Of a DNA stretch of 26,787 nt, positions 1 through 7,152 are shown in pieces (the stretch's first letter is position 1; every line of letters starts with the position of its first letter). The position numbers were made by a program, and so were the translations under genes. Source of the stretch: Armatimonadota bacterium. Lineage in GTDB: Bacteria; Armatimonadota; Zipacnadia; Zipacnadales; FEN-943. The notes below the pieces were generated by a model. The model made no database searches. It was not told the origin of the DNA and saw nothing but the letters and a program-made list of their open reading frames with translations. The stretch lies in the NCBI GenBank assembly GCA_026419655.1, contig JANZZA010000350.1, positions 1 through 26,787 on the forward strand, given 5' to 3'.

Positions 1-570
1 CTAGGCAACAAGGTGAAGAAGACCGTACCAAAACAATACGGCGAAGGCACCGAAGAGCAAGAAGTTGTTTACGCGATGACTGAGGGCCGGCCCGAGCTTC
101 TCCTGGTAGAAGCGTCCCTTTTCACCGACCTTGACAAGGACCTGATGGGCCTGCGCGATAAGCATGTGGTAGCGGTAGACCGCGCGAAGATCGTCGGGAT
201 CTCGGTCCAGCGGCGCAAGGGCCTGAACTTCTCCCTGGCCAAGCGCGCGGATGTGTGGTATCTGGACACCCCGCAGCCGGGCAAAGCCAAGCAAACTAAA
301 GTAGATGACATCCTCTGGGACATAGAGGACATGGAGACCAGCGAATTCATCGAGAAGCCGGCTGACCTCAAGCAGTACGGCCTGGCCGTGCCCGATACAG
401 TCGTCACGCTAAGAACGTCTGACAACAAGACCATCCGGCTATCCTTCGGCTACAAGACCAAGGAGAACCGCTATTACCTCAAGACCGACCAGTCCGACAC
501 AGTTTACGTGGTTAGTGACCTGTTGCTGTCCGCACTGCCCAATAAGGTGGAGGACATCAAGGGCGAATAA
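1..570 (+). CDS. DUF4340 domain protein, 3' part only
   Basis: The reading frame is open from the first base, so the gene begins upstream of the window and only the C-terminal ~189 residues are seen. The GTG at 13 is an internal codon, not a convincing start. The segment has two copies of the pattern typical of DUF4340: a short 'yy/vvY..t..' strand pair followed by a 'd.....L..k.v..' helix, as in 'YYLKTDQSDTVYVVSDLLL' near the end, and a middle 'FIEKPADLKQYGLAVPD' piece. DUF4340 proteins often sit next to GldG-type ABC-transporter auxiliary proteins and are thought to be exported or membrane-anchored; the anchor would lie in the missing part. The family call rests on pattern memory, not a search. 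It is not part of the dcw operon, because a promoter and 650 bp separate them. Confidence 0.6.
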   Translation, partial: LGNKVKKTVPKQYGEGTEEQEVVYAMTEGRPELLLVEASLFTDLDKDLMGLRDKHVVAVDRAKIVGISVQRRKGLNFSLAKRADVWYLDTPQPGKAKQTKVDDILWDIEDMETSEFIEKPADLKQYGLAVPDTVVTLRTSDNKTIRLSFGYKTKENRYYLKTDQSDTVYVVSDLLLSALPNKVEDIKGE

Positions 571-1122
571 CTCTTTGTCCCGGAGGCTGAGGGAGGCCGA
601 CAAGAGTGGACGGCCGGCTGGCGGTCTTGACTAGTTGCTTTTCTTGTGGGAGCCTCTTGCAAGAGTCGCTTTCCGGCCCCACCGTAACCGCGGGTAGGAA
701 ATCAAGCGTGCTGCGTTATGCACTTTCTTTACTCTGGATAAAGCCAACAACAGCTTCCGCAACAGTACCTGTGATGATTGTCGCATAACTCGCCCTCACG
801 TAGCTGCCGGTCCATGTACGGCACAACCTTGCAGGCGTACGCCGTCCTCCATGGACGGGACTCACTCGTGCAGTGATGGTTTTGCGACAGACATCTTGGG
901 AAAATCAGCAGCCAAACTGTCAGCGTGCTGCAGACAGGCTGCCGTCAGAGATTGTCTCGGCCAACCAAACCTGCGCTGCCCGCTCTATCCCTGGGTTAAT
1001 AGGAACTTTCCAGCTTTCGCTGCCGCCGTTTCCGCGGCGCCCGCGCTTCATCCCTGAGCAATAGAGACTTTCCCCCAGCAGGCAAAGAAGGACGGTGAAA
1101 CAAGAGACGGCCTAAAAAGTAC
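571..1122. other. intergenic region without a supported gene
   Basis: No gene is supported between the DUF4340 gene and the mraZ promoter. Short open frames (606-788, 851-1057) lack ribosome binding sites and recognisable protein character. Visible structure: bases 571-579 can pair with 599-606 (8 bp, one bulge) just after the stop codon, but no T-run follows, so it is at best a weak terminator. Bases 810-816 pair with 850-856 and enclose a second stem (818-822 with 841-845), giving a two-step hairpin. Confidence 0.5.
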
Positions 1123-1151
1123 TTGACAGGTCTTTTCGGTTCTGATAGGGT
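1123..1151 (+). promoter_or_regulatory. sigma-70 type promoter of the dcw operon
   Basis: A perfect -35 box TTGACA lies at 1123-1128. After exactly 17 bp comes the -10 box TAGGGT at 1146-1151, preceded by an extended -10 TG at 1143-1144. The expected transcription start is near 1158, which leaves a leader of about 69 nt before mraZ. This is the only close match to both hexamers that I see in a non-coding stretch of the window. Assignment to mraZ follows from position and direction. Confidence 0.7.
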
Positions 1152-1157
1152 TTGAAT

Positions 1158-1182
1158 GGTAGCTAGCGGTAGCTACCGGGAG
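1158..1182 (+). promoter_or_regulatory. putative MraZ operator: three 10-bp-phased repeats
   Basis: The core GG(T/G)AG occurs at 1158-1162, 1168-1172 and 1178-1182, exactly one helical turn apart. The first two copies are longer and identical (GGTAGCTA at 1158-1165 and 1168-1175). A weaker G-rich fourth unit may follow at 1188. In E. coli and other bacteria MraZ represses its own operon by binding short G-rich direct repeats with a 10-bp period between promoter and mraZ; position, period and G-rich core all match here. The second repeat also falls in a perfect palindrome, GGTAGCTACC (1168-1177). That this is the MraZ site is inference from location and architecture. Confidence 0.6.
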
Positions 1183-1226
1183 AAACGGGGCCGCGGGCGG
1201 GGATAATCATCAGGCCAGAAACAGCC

Positions 1227-1745
1227 ATGCCCAGGCGTCGCGAGGAAGACCAGGGGGGACTTAGCGTCCACGCCATTGACGGCAGCGGGCGCATCACGCT
1301 CAACGCTGACCAGTTGAGCAGCCTGGGACGGGTCATGTACGTACTGCACTGGATTGACCCATGCCTGCGTCTGGCGACTGAAGAAGCTCTAGCACGCCTG
1401 AAGACCTGGGTGGAAGAGGCTTATCAGGACCCTCTCCTCCAGGACTGGATCCTGCGCCGAACGGTGAGTACAGCACGGCGAGTAACAGTAGACGACAACG
1501 GGCGCATCCGCATCCCTTACAAATACCTTGACCGTATCGGCCTCGACGGCCATGGCAAAACGGCCCTACTGCTGCCGCTCAGAGAAGGCATTTACGAGAT
1601 CTGGAATCCCAAGACCTATGACGATGTCGTTTTGGGGACATGGACGCGCGAGATAGCTTACCGTCGGCCTGATTTGTTGGCCGAGCCTGGAATCTTCGGA
1701 GAAAAAGATGGACCAGCTCTACCATCCGCCGGCGATGGTAGCTGA
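1227..1745 (+). CDS. mraZ: transcriptional regulator MraZ (divergent)
   Basis: 172 residues with two SpoVT/AbrB-type half-domains, the layout of MraZ. The first is around residues 16-47 (IDGSGRITLNADQL), the second around 86-133 (VDDNGRIRIPYKYLDRIGL, ending in YEIWNPKTYDDV, the usual 'feIW....w' ending). MraZ is a DNA-binding repressor of the dcw operon that acts as a ring oligomer. It is the first gene after the promoter and operator-like repeats at 1123-1182, in the classical position before rsmH. The protein is longer than the usual ~145-150 residues because of a tail after residue ~140 that reads into rsmH; the last 38 bp overlap rsmH. The N-terminus is more basic and less conserved than usual. 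The ATG at 1227 has no clear Shine-Dalgarno sequence, so the start is uncertain by a few codons. Confidence 0.88.
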   Translation: MPRRREEDQGGLSVHAIDGSGRITLNADQLSSLGRVMYVLHWIDPCLRLATEEALARLKTWVEEAYQDPLLQDWILRRTVSTARRVTVDDNGRIRIPYKYLDRIGLDGHGKTALLLPLREGIYEIWNPKTYDDVVLGTWTREIAYRRPDLLAEPGIFGEKDGPALPSAGDGS

Positions 1746-2652
1746 GGTTTTGGAGTACCTGCAGGTGCGGCGTGGCGGTGTGTACCTTGACAGTACGGTG
1801 GGTATGGGCGGCCACGCAGAGGCTATTTTAGAGGCCTCGGCGCCAGACGGGGTACTCCTGGGCGTGGACATGGATGCTTCGGCCCTTCAGGCAGCGGGCA
1901 AACGGCTAGAGCGATTTGGACCACGAGTCCGGCTTGTGCACGGCCGCTTCTCCCAGCTCGAAACCCTGGTGGCCCAACTGGGCGTAGGGCAAGTGGACGG
2001 CGTGCTGGCCGACTTGGGGCCATCCCGGCCGCAGCTCCTCTCGCCCGCACGCGGATTCAGCTTCGACTCCGAAGCCCGTTTGGATGCCCGTTATGACCGC
2101 CAGCAAGAGCTTACTGCGTGGCATGTGGTAAACCGCTTTTCTCGGGCCGACCTGGTGCGTGTTTTATCGCTGACAGGAAAACCTCATGCAGCTCGCCGCA
2201 TCGCCAACGCCATCGTCGCCCGGCGCGCAACCGGAGCCATTGACACGCCTCGGGAGCTTGCTCAGCTTATCCGCAACACCCTTGGCCGAGCGAAAACTGG
2301 CGGGAGCGCCGACGTGGCAACAGAATGGTTCATGGCAATACGCATGTTCGTCAACCGCGAACTCGAAGAAGCAACCGAAGGCATTGAGGCAGCAGCCAAG
2401 ATTCTCAGCCCACGGGGCAGGCTTGTCGTCCTTTCCTGGGATGGGACGACTCACGCAACGGTCCGGCGGAAAATGCGAGAGCTGGAAAAAGGCTGCTCAT
2501 GCCCACCAGAGCTGCCCTGCGTTTGCGGCAGGACGCCAGTACTAAAGCTCCTTACGCCACGAGGCCGACAAGCCACGGCTGAGGAGCGCCGCATAAACCC
2601 TGCGACGCGGACGTGCAGGCTTTTCGCAGCAGAAAAAGTCCCGCCGCCGTAG
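1708..2652 (+). CDS. rsmH: 16S rRNA m4C1402 methyltransferase RsmH (MraW), divergent
   Basis: 314 residues, normal length. RsmH N4-methylates C1402 in the 16S rRNA decoding centre using S-adenosylmethionine. Seen in order: YHPPAMVAEV at the N-terminus, SAM-binding DSTVGMGGHAEAIL (28-41), GVDMD (52-56), the ADLG loop (101-104), RGFSFD (115-120), a WFMAIRMFVNREL helix replacing FQALRI.VN.EL, and the C-terminal C.CPPELPCVCG cysteine motif (C263, C265, C271, C273) with INPATRT. Several otherwise near-invariant signatures are altered: LDMRMD reads LDARYD (125-130), GVSS after DL reads GPSR, and FHSLEDR reads SWDGTTH (243-249). The start ATG has GGAG at 1698-1701, 6 bp away, and lies inside mraZ, so translation is probably coupled. 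Order and cysteine motif make the family secure; retained activity is less certain. Confidence 0.9.
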   Translation: MDQLYHPPAMVAEVLEYLQVRRGGVYLDSTVGMGGHAEAILEASAPDGVLLGVDMDASALQAAGKRLERFGPRVRLVHGRFSQLETLVAQLGVGQVDGVLADLGPSRPQLLSPARGFSFDSEARLDARYDRQQELTAWHVVNRFSRADLVRVLSLTGKPHAARRIANAIVARRATGAIDTPRELAQLIRNTLGRAKTGGSADVATEWFMAIRMFVNRELEEATEGIEAAAKILSPRGRLVVLSWDGTTHATVRRKMRELEKGCSCPPELPCVCGRTPVLKLLTPRGRQATAEERRINPATRTCRLFAAEKVPPP

Positions 2653-3159
2653 GACAGCGACAGGACTCAGGACTATTGCTCTCAGGGGACGCCGGCCCCG
2701 AATGGCACCCCGAGAGCGGGGAGGACGGGCGCAAACGAAGCAACCTAGCCGTAAAAACAGCAGCTAACTTCGCAGCAAGTTTAGGACAACAGCACGCAGC
2801 GCACATTGTAACAGCGCAAGCAGCAGCAGTCAAGCAGTATTCGCAGCAGAGCACGCAGCAAAGCAGCAAGAACCGTAGCCAGCCACCGCAGCACGCGCCC
2901 GTCCCCCACCTCTGCGCGTTTCCTGGGCGACCCAAACACAGGATAAGAACATAACGTTCCGTCTGCGATGGGCTGCATAGCCCCGTGTGCGGCGATCCCC
3001 ATCGCGGACCCGAGTCCCGGGCGCAGGGCAGGGCATGGGTATACGAGCGGATGGACAATGAGGGGCATAACACCGCCCCTGGGGACGGAGCTTGCCAGGC
3101 CCGGGCGCATGGAGACGGTCTATAGCCAGCGTCTCCTCTGGTCAGGGGAGGTGGGACCA
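2653..3159. other. intergenic region with GCA-rich tract and hairpins before ftsL
   Basis: About 500 bp without a convincing gene inside the dcw cluster, where most junctions overlap. Bases 2760-2900 are an irregular GCA/CAG-rich tract that translates to Gln/Ala/Ser low complexity. Closer to ftsL three hairpins can form: 2965-2972 with 2998-3005 (8 bp), 3061-3066 with 3075-3080 (6 bp), and 3111-3117 with 3130-3136 (7 bp). The frame of ftsL stays open up to 2968, but a perfect ribosome binding site at 3147-3153 points to translation starting at 3160. Confidence 0.5.
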
Positions 3160-3660
3160 ATGGCGCAAGCCACTCTGCCCAAAATGTGGAGAGATTCCCA
3201 TCCGGTTGCTCAACCGTCTGCTACCCGCGTGCGTTCACAACCAACTGCGCCAGTCGGGACAGGAGTACAAACCAACTGGAAGGCAGTTTACCTGCACCTG
3301 ACCTTCTGGACTCTTGTAGCGGTTGGCTACGTGGCCGTGTGCGGTGTTGTGAGTGAATTGGATGCGGTCAGGTATCGCCTGCTGCAGGAAATCGCCGTGG
3401 AAAGAGGACAACAAGCGCGACTGGTGCGTGAGATAAACGCACGGGCGAGCTACAGCAGCCTGGAATCAGTAATCGAGAACCACAACTTGACACAGGCGCC
3501 CGCAGACGTACTGCGAGTGCCAGCTCCGCACGCCCTCCCCGCAGAAGTATCCACCGTCTTGCTCACGCCGCAGCCTTATGGGAGTAACGTTTCGCAGCCA
3601 ATGAAGCAGACACCGCCGCCACCACAATCTATCAACGCTGGCATGAGTTACCTGCCATGA
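3160..3660 (+). CDS. ftsL: FtsL-like bitopic division protein
   Basis: 166 residues. A charged and proline-rich cytoplasmic N-terminus is followed by one membrane segment at about 43-65, then a heptad-like helix at about 66-96 and 'SLESVIENHNLTQAP'. This is the FtsL/DivIC plan (tail, membrane helix, periplasmic coiled coil). It occupies the ftsL slot between rsmH and ftsI and overlaps ftsI by ATGA. FtsL forms a complex with FtsB and FtsQ and helps activate FtsW-FtsI. I chose ATG 3160 because GGAGGTG at 3147-3153 sits 6 bp upstream; an upstream ATG at 2968 in the same frame would add 64 residues of GC-driven sequence. The Pro/Gln-rich C-terminal tail (TPPPPQS) is unusual. FtsL sequences diverge strongly, so the name rests on position and topology. 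Confidence 0.7.
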   Translation: MAQATLPKMWRDSHPVAQPSATRVRSQPTAPVGTGVQTNWKAVYLHLTFWTLVAVGYVAVCGVVSELDAVRYRLLQEIAVERGQQARLVREINARASYSSLESVIENHNLTQAPADVLRVPAPHALPAEVSTVLLTPQPYGSNVSQPMKQTPPPPQSINAGMSYLP

Positions 3661-5537
3661 GTACTCTCACCCAAATGGCTAGTAGAAGTAGAGTGCGGCA
3701 GCCCCCTTTGCCTCCTGCACGCCGGAACGCAAATGGCGAATTCGCTGTCGGACGAAGCGCGTTAATATTCAGAGCACGTTTTGTCCTGTTCACGCTCTTT
3801 GGTGCCTACGCTACCATATGGGGGGCAGTCTGGTGGTACCAGGTGCACAAACGTGCAGAACTGGAGAGCCAGGCACCACATTTTCAACCCCTCTTTCGTC
3901 AACCAGCAGGCCAACCCGGCAACATTCTAGATGCCAAGGGGCGAGTCCTGGCCACTTCGGTGCAGACGTATGCTGTAAAAATTGACCCGCAGAAGTTCCG
4001 CGAGGAGTTTCGGGGCCAGCCCGCCGAGATGGCCAAGGCCATACGCCTACTGGCCGCAATCTTGGGCGTCCCCGAAGACCACGTCCGCCAAAAGGTCTAC
4101 TCCCCAGCGTCGTGGCAATACCTGGTACAAAGAGTACCGGCGGAGACAAAGCACCGTCTCATGCGCGCGATCCGCAGTGGCGAGCCGAAGATCCCGTACA
4201 TAACCACAGAGGTCCAGTACAGGCGAGAGTACCCGCTAGGAACAACAGCATGTTGGGTGCTGGGATGGAGAGGCGTTGACCACGCGGCCCGTGCCGGGCT
4301 GGAGCAAACCTATGACTTCTTGCTCACCGGCCTGCCCGGAAGTGCTGTCGGCAGCCGCGACAAGTGGGGCCGATTAATACTGTGGCCAGCAGCCCGCCGG
4401 CCCGTTGAGGCACGGCCCGGGCGCTCTATCATGCTCACGATAGACGCCGACATCCAGCAGGCCACCGAACTGGCCCTCGACCACCTCATGATGCGGCATA
4501 CGCCGCGGCGCGGCTGCGGCGCCATAGTGATGGACCCTCGCACAGGCCGTATCCTGGCCATGGCTGCGAAACCCAGTTTTGATCCGAATGAGTTTTCCGG
4601 GACCGTCCAAGGGCGCCGACCTACGGAAAAGGACCTGCTAAACCCTCTCGTCAACTACGGGTTTGAGCCTGGCAGTGTGATGAAGACCTTCACCATCGCG
4701 GCCGCCCTCGACGCGGGGCTAACAAGGGAAGAAGAAACGTTTTCCTGCCCAGGCAGTTTGCCTAACGTTGGGGGGCGCCCCCTACGCTGTGCAGACGGCC
4801 ACGCCCACGGGGCAATGCGCCTGGCCGACGTGCTTGCGCGGTCCTGCAACATAAGCGCAGCCCGCCTGGCCATGCGCCTTGGTGGTGAGAGAGAAACCGA
4901 AGCCCTGCGACGTTTTGGTTTTGGCGCTCCAACGCGCGTGGGATTCAACCCCGAAGGCCATGGAAGCCTGCCGCCTGCTCCGGGCGAGCCTGTCCTGCGC
5001 GAGCGGGACGTGGCCAACCTGGGCTTTGGCCAGGGAATGGCCGTCACACTAATGCAACTGGCGGCCGGGTATTGTGCTTTAGTCAACGGCGGCGTCTATA
5101 TGCAGCCGATGATACTGGACCGCGTGCTCAAACCTACCGGGGAAGAATGGTACAGTGTGCCCCCCGTGCAAGTGCGACGGGTGTGCTCGCAGCGAACTTC
5201 CGAGCAGATACGCAGAATGCTACAATTGGTGGTGGACGAAGGAACAGGCAAGAGAGCGTGCATCCCCGGAGTGAAAGTAGGGGGCAAAACCGGCACAGCC
5301 CAGAAACCAGGACCGAAGGGGGGGTATCGTGAGGGAGCTTACATAGCGGTGTTCGTCCTGGTCCTGCCCGCCGATAACCCGCGCTATGTAATCACCGTAA
5401 TGGCCGACGAGCCGTGCAATGGTTACCATGGTGGTACGGTGGCCGCTCCGGCAGCGCGCGAGATCGCCATGGCCATTCTGCGACTGGAGCGCACGCTGCC
5501 CCCGGAAGCTGAAAAGACCACTGGAACACCAGCTTAG
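3657..5537 (+). CDS. ftsI: septal peptidoglycan transpeptidase FtsI (PBP3-type)
   Basis: 626 residues, a class B penicillin-binding protein that cross-links septal peptidoglycan and works with the glycosyltransferase FtsW. One N-terminal membrane anchor is at about residues 41-60. A PBP-dimer domain follows (start near GNILDAKGRVLATS), then the transpeptidase domain with all three motifs: SVMK with nucleophile S340 and K343, SCN at 396-398, and KTGT at 544-547. No PASTA domains follow the transpeptidase, unlike many Firmicutes homologues. The start ATG overlaps the ftsL stop (ATGA), so translation is coupled. Its place directly before murE is the usual dcw order and favours FtsI over the elongation PBP2. 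Confidence 0.95.
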   Translation: MSTLTQMASRSRVRQPPLPPARRNANGEFAVGRSALIFRARFVLFTLFGAYATIWGAVWWYQVHKRAELESQAPHFQPLFRQPAGQPGNILDAKGRVLATSVQTYAVKIDPQKFREEFRGQPAEMAKAIRLLAAILGVPEDHVRQKVYSPASWQYLVQRVPAETKHRLMRAIRSGEPKIPYITTEVQYRREYPLGTTACWVLGWRGVDHAARAGLEQTYDFLLTGLPGSAVGSRDKWGRLILWPAARRPVEARPGRSIMLTIDADIQQATELALDHLMMRHTPRRGCGAIVMDPRTGRILAMAAKPSFDPNEFSGTVQGRRPTEKDLLNPLVNYGFEPGSVMKTFTIAAALDAGLTREEETFSCPGSLPNVGGRPLRCADGHAHGAMRLADVLARSCNISAARLAMRLGGERETEALRRFGFGAPTRVGFNPEGHGSLPPAPGEPVLRERDVANLGFGQGMAVTLMQLAAGYCALVNGGVYMQPMILDRVLKPTGEEWYSVPPVQVRRVCSQRTSEQIRRMLQLVVDEGTGKRACIPGVKVGGKTGTAQKPGPKGGYREGAYIAVFVLVLPADNPRYVITVMADEPCNGYHGGTVAAPAAREIAMAILRLERTLPPEAEKTTGTPA

Positions 5538-5597
5538 GGCGGCTGCGCCGCGAGCATCGGGTTTGTTGAGCTTGCCCTGAGTTCTTTGAGGTGCAGT

Positions 5598-7103
5598 ATG
5601 AGCCTCGAGCAACCTCGCCAAGCTAGCCTCAAGTCGCTGCTCGAAGCTGTGACCGTATGCGTCACTGAGGTGGCCTCCGATACGGCGGTGAAGGGCGTGA
5701 CCCACGACTCGCGGCAGGTGAGGCCGGGCTATGTGTTTGTAGCTATCCGCGGCTTTCGGGCCGACGGCGCGGATTTCATCAATGACGCCCTGGCACGCGG
5801 AGCCTCGGCGGTTGTAACTGAGCGCAATGTAAGTGGCTTGCCGGTACCGGTGGTGTTAGTAAGCGATGCGCGCCGCGCTCTGGCTGAGCTTGCGGCTGCC
5901 TTCTGGGATTATCCGTCGCGGCGCCTGACCCTCATCGGGGTAACCGGGACCAACGGCAAGACCACTACCTGCATCCTCTGCGCGAGCATCGCCGAGGCGG
6001 CTGGCCTCAAGGCCGCTGCTCTCGGCACCTTGGGCCATCTGGTGGACGGCCAAATGCACGCACGCGACCGTACCACCGAGGAAGCTACCGACCTGCAGCC
6101 CACCCTGGCAAGTTTATCTGGTGCCGGTGTGCGCGTGGCTGCCATGGAAGTTTCCTCCCACGGATTGGCCCTGGACCGCGTCTGGAAGACCTACTTTGAC
6201 GTGGGCGTATTGACCAACATCACTCAGGACCATCTTGATTTTCACGCCAGCCTGGAAGAGTACGCCGAGACTAAGGCCCGCCTTTTCACCGTTTACCCGA
6301 CCCTGGCCCGAGAAGCAGGCAAAGAAATGCGAGCAGCCATAAACCTCGACGACGCCTACGGGCGCGACATCGCCCGGCGAGCGGCATGTGAGGTGGTAGG
6401 CTACGGGCTCAAGGCAGCTGACGCGGCGGTGACGGCCAGAGACGTGGTTTGTGAAGCACGCGGGACACGACTGCACCTTGTGACCCCAATGGGTCAAGCC
6501 GACCTGACAATGAAACTGGTCGGCCGGTTTAACGTGGAAAACGCGCTGGCGGCAGCCGCCGCCGCCACGGCTCTGGGCCTGCCCATAGACGCCATCGTCG
6601 CGGGTCTCGAGGCCGCCCACCCCGCCCCCGGACGCATGGAGCGAGTCGAGGCTGGCCAGGACTTTGCCATAATCGTTGACTATGCTCACACCCCAGATGC
6701 CCTGGCGAAAGTGCTTACCGAGGCCCGACATCTCACGCGCGGCCGGCTGCTGTGCGTCTTCGGCTGTGGCGGCGACCGCGACCCAACCAAGCGCCCGAAA
6801 ATGGGCCGCACAGCAACCGAAATCGCCGACTGGACAGTCATCACTTCCGACAATCCGCGCAGCGAAGACCCTGGGGCCATCATCGCCCAAATAGTCGCCG
6901 GGGCTGTAGAAGGCCGCTACGAAGTCGAACCGGACCGCCGTACAGCCATTCGCCGGGCCATAGGCGAGGCCCGGCCGGGGGATATCGTCGTCATTGCCGG
7001 CAAGGGCCATGAGACGTACCAGATTCTCGCGGACCGGACGATTCATTTTGACGACCGTGAAGAGGCTGCGGCAGCCGTGAAGGAAGTGTCTGGAACAAGC
7101 TGA
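5598..7103 (+). CDS. murE: UDP-MurNAc-tripeptide synthetase MurE, meso-DAP type
   Basis: 501 residues. Cytoplasmic ligase that adds the third amino acid to UDP-MurNAc-L-Ala-D-Glu using ATP. The N-terminal UDP-binding domain has THDSRQVRPGYVFVAIRG. The ATP-binding loop GTNGKTT is at 117-123, the probable carbamylated lysine is K226, and the C-terminal domain has HTPDALAKVL and DNPR at 418-421. DNPR is the established signature for meso-diaminopimelate rather than lysine, implying DAP-type peptidoglycan. The ATG at 5598 is preferred over an in-frame TTG at 5586 because GAGGTG (5588-5593) lies just upstream. The 60-bp gap after ftsI is one of the few in the cluster. Confidence 0.95.
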   Translation: MSLEQPRQASLKSLLEAVTVCVTEVASDTAVKGVTHDSRQVRPGYVFVAIRGFRADGADFINDALARGASAVVTERNVSGLPVPVVLVSDARRALAELAAAFWDYPSRRLTLIGVTGTNGKTTTCILCASIAEAAGLKAAALGTLGHLVDGQMHARDRTTEEATDLQPTLASLSGAGVRVAAMEVSSHGLALDRVWKTYFDVGVLTNITQDHLDFHASLEEYAETKARLFTVYPTLAREAGKEMRAAINLDDAYGRDIARRAACEVVGYGLKAADAAVTARDVVCEARGTRLHLVTPMGQADLTMKLVGRFNVENALAAAAAATALGLPIDAIVAGLEAAHPAPGRMERVEAGQDFAIIVDYAHTPDALAKVLTEARHLTRGRLLCVFGCGGDRDPTKRPKMGRTATEIADWTVITSDNPRSEDPGAIIAQIVAGAVEGRYEVEPDRRTAIRRAIGEARPGDIVVIAGKGHETYQILADRTIHFDDREEAAAAVKEVSGTS

Positions 7104-7152
7104 GAAAACGACCACCTGGCCGTTCCGAGAGCATGGCTTAGAACTACGAGAG

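Noticed and set aside
606..1064. Short + strand frames of 60-68 codons in the gap before mraZ.
   Set aside because: No ribosome binding site, no conserved character, and they overlap one another in different frames.
1069..1082. A 14-base match (TTTCCCCCAGCAGG) to the end of repeat copy E.
   Set aside because: The surrounding bases do not follow the repeat consensus, so a single short match is not enough to call another copy.
2760..2900. Clustered GCA/CAG units that might suggest a CRISPR or microsatellite array.
   Set aside because: The units are irregular and too short, with no constant repeat and spacer lengths and no cas genes.
2968..3159. Extending ftsL to the upstream in-frame ATG at 2968.
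   Set aside because: The ATG at 3160 has a perfect GGAGGTG at 6-bp spacing, whereas the upstream 64 codons overlap stem-loops and read as unconserved Gly/Pro/Arg-rich sequence.
2552..3160. Long open frames over the GCA-rich tract: 202 codons on the - strand and 113 codons on the + strand (2613-2954).
   Set aside because: They overlap rsmH, have no ribosome binding site, and encode Gln/Ala or Cys/Leu low complexity that follows from the GCA repeat and GC-rich composition.
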